Shown here: positions 47,227 through 49,052 of the stretch, piece after piece
Numbering within the stretch: position 1 is the first letter of the stretch
How the letters are laid out: each line of letters opens with the position of its first letter
Position numbers and translations under genes: made by a program
Notes under the pieces: generated by a model
The model's database searches: none
Seen by the model: the letters and a program-made list of their open reading frames with translations, nothing else
Told to the model about the DNA's origin: nothing
Assembly (NCBI GenBank): GCA_021732405.1
Contig: JAKFVB010000053.1
Coordinates: 1 to 49,052, forward strand
Reading direction: 5' to 3'
From: Methylotenera sp.
Lineage (GTDB): Bacteria > Pseudomonadota > Gammaproteobacteria > Burkholderiales > Methylophilaceae
Length of the DNA: 49,052 nt

Positions 47227-47916
47227 ATGAATCAATTTAAAGAAATCGCCTATAACGGGCTGTGGAAACAAAACTCTGGCGTAGTGCAACTGCTGGGCTT
47301 GTGTCCAACTTTGGCGGTCACCACAACTGCGGTGAACGGCTTAAGCTTGGGTTTTGCTACCGCGCTGGTAATGGCCGCCTCAAATGGCGCGGTTTCGCCT
47401 GTGCGCCGTTTTGTGCCGTCTGAAATCCGCGTACCCGTGTTTATTTTAGTCATTGCGGCTTTGGTGACTGTCATCGATTTAGCGATTCATGGCTTTGCAG
47501 AGCCGCTACACAAAGTTTTGGGTATTTTTATACCCTTAATTGTGGTGAATTGTATTGTACTGGCACGCGTTGAGTCGTTTGCAGCTAAAAATCCACCTGC
47601 ACCAGCGATGTGGGATGGCTTTATGATGGGCATTGGATTGACGCTGGTATTGGGTTTACTGGGCGGTATTCGCGAAATTGTAGGTAAAGGTACTTTATTC
47701 TCTGGGCTGGATTTAGCATTTGGCGCCAGCTTCAAACCCTATGTGCTGACGATTATTCCTGATTATAATGGCTTTTTATTGGCGATTTTACCGCCAGGTG
47801 CTTTCTTGGGGTTAGCAGGTTTGATTGCTGCGCGCAATTGGGCAGAGTTGCGTAAAACTGCTACGCCCAGTCTGCCAGCTGATGTTTCTTCCAGCGCACT
47901 TAAACCTGCAAATTAA
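47227..47916 (+). CDS. rnfE: Rnf complex subunit RnfE
   Basis: Membrane subunit homologous to RnfA, 229 residues, six hydrophobic segments. NGLWKQNSGVVQLLGLCPTLAVTTTAVNG and IPLIVVNCIVLARVESFA are diagnostic and hold the cluster cysteines. It completes rnfABCDGE; nth follows by 28 bp. Confidence 0.96.
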   Translation: MNQFKEIAYNGLWKQNSGVVQLLGLCPTLAVTTTAVNGLSLGFATALVMAASNGAVSPVRRFVPSEIRVPVFILVIAALVTVIDLAIHGFAEPLHKVLGIFIPLIVVNCIVLARVESFAAKNPPAPAMWDGFMMGIGLTLVLGLLGGIREIVGKGTLFSGLDLAFGASFKPYVLTIIPDYNGFLLAILPPGAFLGLAGLIAARNWAELRKTATPSLPADVSSSALKPAN

Positions 47917-47944
47917 AGCTTAATCACTTAAGAATCGTTAACGT

Positions 47945-48622
47945 ATGAATGCCGAAAAACGTGCGGAGATTTTCAGGCGCTTAAGTATTGCGATTCCCAA
48001 ACCGACCACCGAATTAGCATTTTCTAGCACTTTTGAACTGCTAATCGCGGTGATTTTATCGGCACAAGCGACCGATAAAGGCGTGAATATTGCTACGCGC
48101 AAGCTATTTGCAGTGGCTAATACGCCGCAAGCCATTTTTGATTTAGGCATTGAAGGCTTGGAGCGTTACATCAAAACCATCGGTTTGTATCATGCCAAAG
48201 CTAAAAATGTCATTGCGTGCTGCAATCAGTTAATTCAACTACATGATTCACAAGTGCCCAATACCCGAGCAGCCTTAGAAGCCTTGCCAGGCGTTGGCCG
48301 AAAAACGGCTAATGTGATTTTAAATACCGCTTTTGGCGAACCAACTATTGCGGTGGATACGCATTTGTTCCGACTAGGAAACCGCACCAAGCTAGCCACT
48401 GGCAAAAATGTGCTGGCAGTTGAGCAAAAATATCTGAGAACAATTCCCAAACAGTTTTTGCATGATGCGCATCATTTGCTGATATTGCATGGGCGCTACA
48501 CTTGCACGGCGCGTAGCCCTAAATGCGGGGAATGCTGTATTGTGGATTTATGCGAATATAGGCATAAAATAATCCCAACACCGCACTTAATGGCAGGCGA
48601 AACGTTGAAAGCGCATAGTTGA
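47945..48622 (+). CDS. nth: Endonuclease III
   Basis: Base-excision glycosylase/AP lyase for oxidised pyrimidines. HhH motif LPGVGRKTANV with K120, then VDTHLFRLGNR with catalytic D138 (E. coli numbering kept). The 4Fe-4S loop C-x6-C-x2-C-x5-C is near the end. The 225 residues exceed the usual 211 by a C-terminal tail. Its place after rnfE is widely conserved in proteobacteria. Confidence 0.96.
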   Translation: MNAEKRAEIFRRLSIAIPKPTTELAFSSTFELLIAVILSAQATDKGVNIATRKLFAVANTPQAIFDLGIEGLERYIKTIGLYHAKAKNVIACCNQLIQLHDSQVPNTRAALEALPGVGRKTANVILNTAFGEPTIAVDTHLFRLGNRTKLATGKNVLAVEQKYLRTIPKQFLHDAHHLLILHGRYTCTARSPKCGECCIVDLCEYRHKIIPTPHLMAGETLKAHS

Positions 48623-49052
48623 AAGTCGCTACTGGATTAGCAATTGGCAGTAAAGCCATAGCAGAACTGGCTGCTGAAGCAGTATTAACGGCCATGAGCA
48701 AAGCAGAGTTGGAATCACCCGCTTGCGTGTTACTGTTCTTAAGCTCAGAATTTGCCTCAAACCCACAACCCGCCATTAAAGCAGCCGCTAAAGCAAGCAG
48801 CTGTACCAATATCATTGGCTGCTCAGCCATTGGCATTTTTACTGAAGAAGATTGGGTGATTGACAGCCCCGCTGCTGCTGCAATGGTGTTTTCAGACAAT
48901 ATTTGGTTAAAGCCTAACGCTGGTGGCTCTGTCAACAATTCATTATTACTCACACTGGCTGCGCCAAATGCGATTAACAGCTCATGGCTGAATACTGGTG
49001 GTCAACGTTTGGGTGGCGTTTCAGGCGATGCAATTGGTCATGGCGCTTTTTC
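48619..49052 (+). CDS. FIST-domain protein, 3' end outside window
   Basis: TTG at 48619 overlaps the nth stop by 4 bp and opens a frame through the right edge (about 144 residues seen). The sequence (KVATGLAIGSKAIAELAAEAVLTAM, CVLLFLSSEFA, NIIGCSAIGIFTEEDWVID and AAAMVFSDN) fits the FIST N-terminal domain, a putative small-ligand sensor. A later ATG at codon 26 is an alternative start but would cut the domain. No partner is visible. Confidence 0.8.
   Translation, partial: MKVATGLAIGSKAIAELAAEAVLTAMSKAELESPACVLLFLSSEFASNPQPAIKAAAKASSCTNIIGCSAIGIFTEEDWVIDSPAAAAMVFSDNIWLKPNAGGSVNNSLLLTLAAPNAINSSWLNTGGQRLGGVSGDAIGHGAF

Overview
The window looks like a chromosomal piece of a low-GC betaproteobacterium. 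The family Methylophilaceae (for example Methylotenera) is my best guess, from gene content, the AT-rich composition and the neighbourhood pilD-coaE-zapD-yacG-Nudix/ThiE-ATPase-argJ. No genome comparison was possible, so the genus is inference. I saw no tRNA, rRNA, CRISPR array, prophage or insertion sequence. The window is mostly core genome with a few accessory patches.

Layout. (1) 1-2879, minus strand: an rplU-rpmA-obg-proB operon with a clear sigma70-like promoter and a terminator hairpin after rpmA; proB runs off the left edge. (2) 2984-7642, plus strand: ispB, then pilD-coaE-zapD-yacG and a periplasmic copper chaperone, with one unrecognised minus-strand gene between ispB and pilD. (3) 7678-12213, minus strand: Nudix/ThiE fusion, AAA ATPase, argJ, cysS. 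(4) 12366-16966, plus strand: a TPR lipid- or periplasm-directed protein and an L,D-transpeptidase that share a C-terminal NTF2-like domain, two cyclophilins, lpxH and a 2Fe-2S thioredoxin-like ferredoxin. (5) 16973-22848, minus strand: a phospho-signalling island of CHASE2-Ser/Thr kinase, PP2C phosphatase, tandem FHA protein and GAF-HD-GYP protein. (6) 23021-25731, minus strand: ribH-nusB and an oxalate/formate-type MFS carrier. (7) 25872-28865, plus strand: a three-repeat Pho box, phoB, phoR and a translationally coupled lipoprotein, closed by a terminator. (8) 28872-33559: accessory patch with an alpha/beta hydrolase divergent from a CGNR zinc-finger regulator across an array of GTTAC half-sites, envelope lipoproteins (OmpA-like, entericidin-like), a possible 29-residue membrane peptide, and a 541-bp gap packed with palindromes. 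(9) 33564-38820: a stand-alone molybdopterin oxidoreductase, a RoxA-type ribosomal oxygenase, a conserved unknown, a small secretin-domain protein and a repeat-rich mini-lipoprotein. (10) 38923-41938, minus strand: dapA-bamC-MBL hydrolase. (11) 42249-49052, plus strand: the full rnfABCDGE operon for the Na+/H+-linked ferredoxin:NAD oxidoreductase, nth, and the start of a FIST-domain gene.

No clearly unprecedented system is visible. The best candidates for follow-up are the kinase/phosphatase/FHA/HD-GYP island (with a large insertion inside the HD-GYP domain), the GTTAC operator array between the hydrolase and its probable regulator, the nested palindromic element at 32634-32858, and the TPR/L,D-transpeptidase pair.
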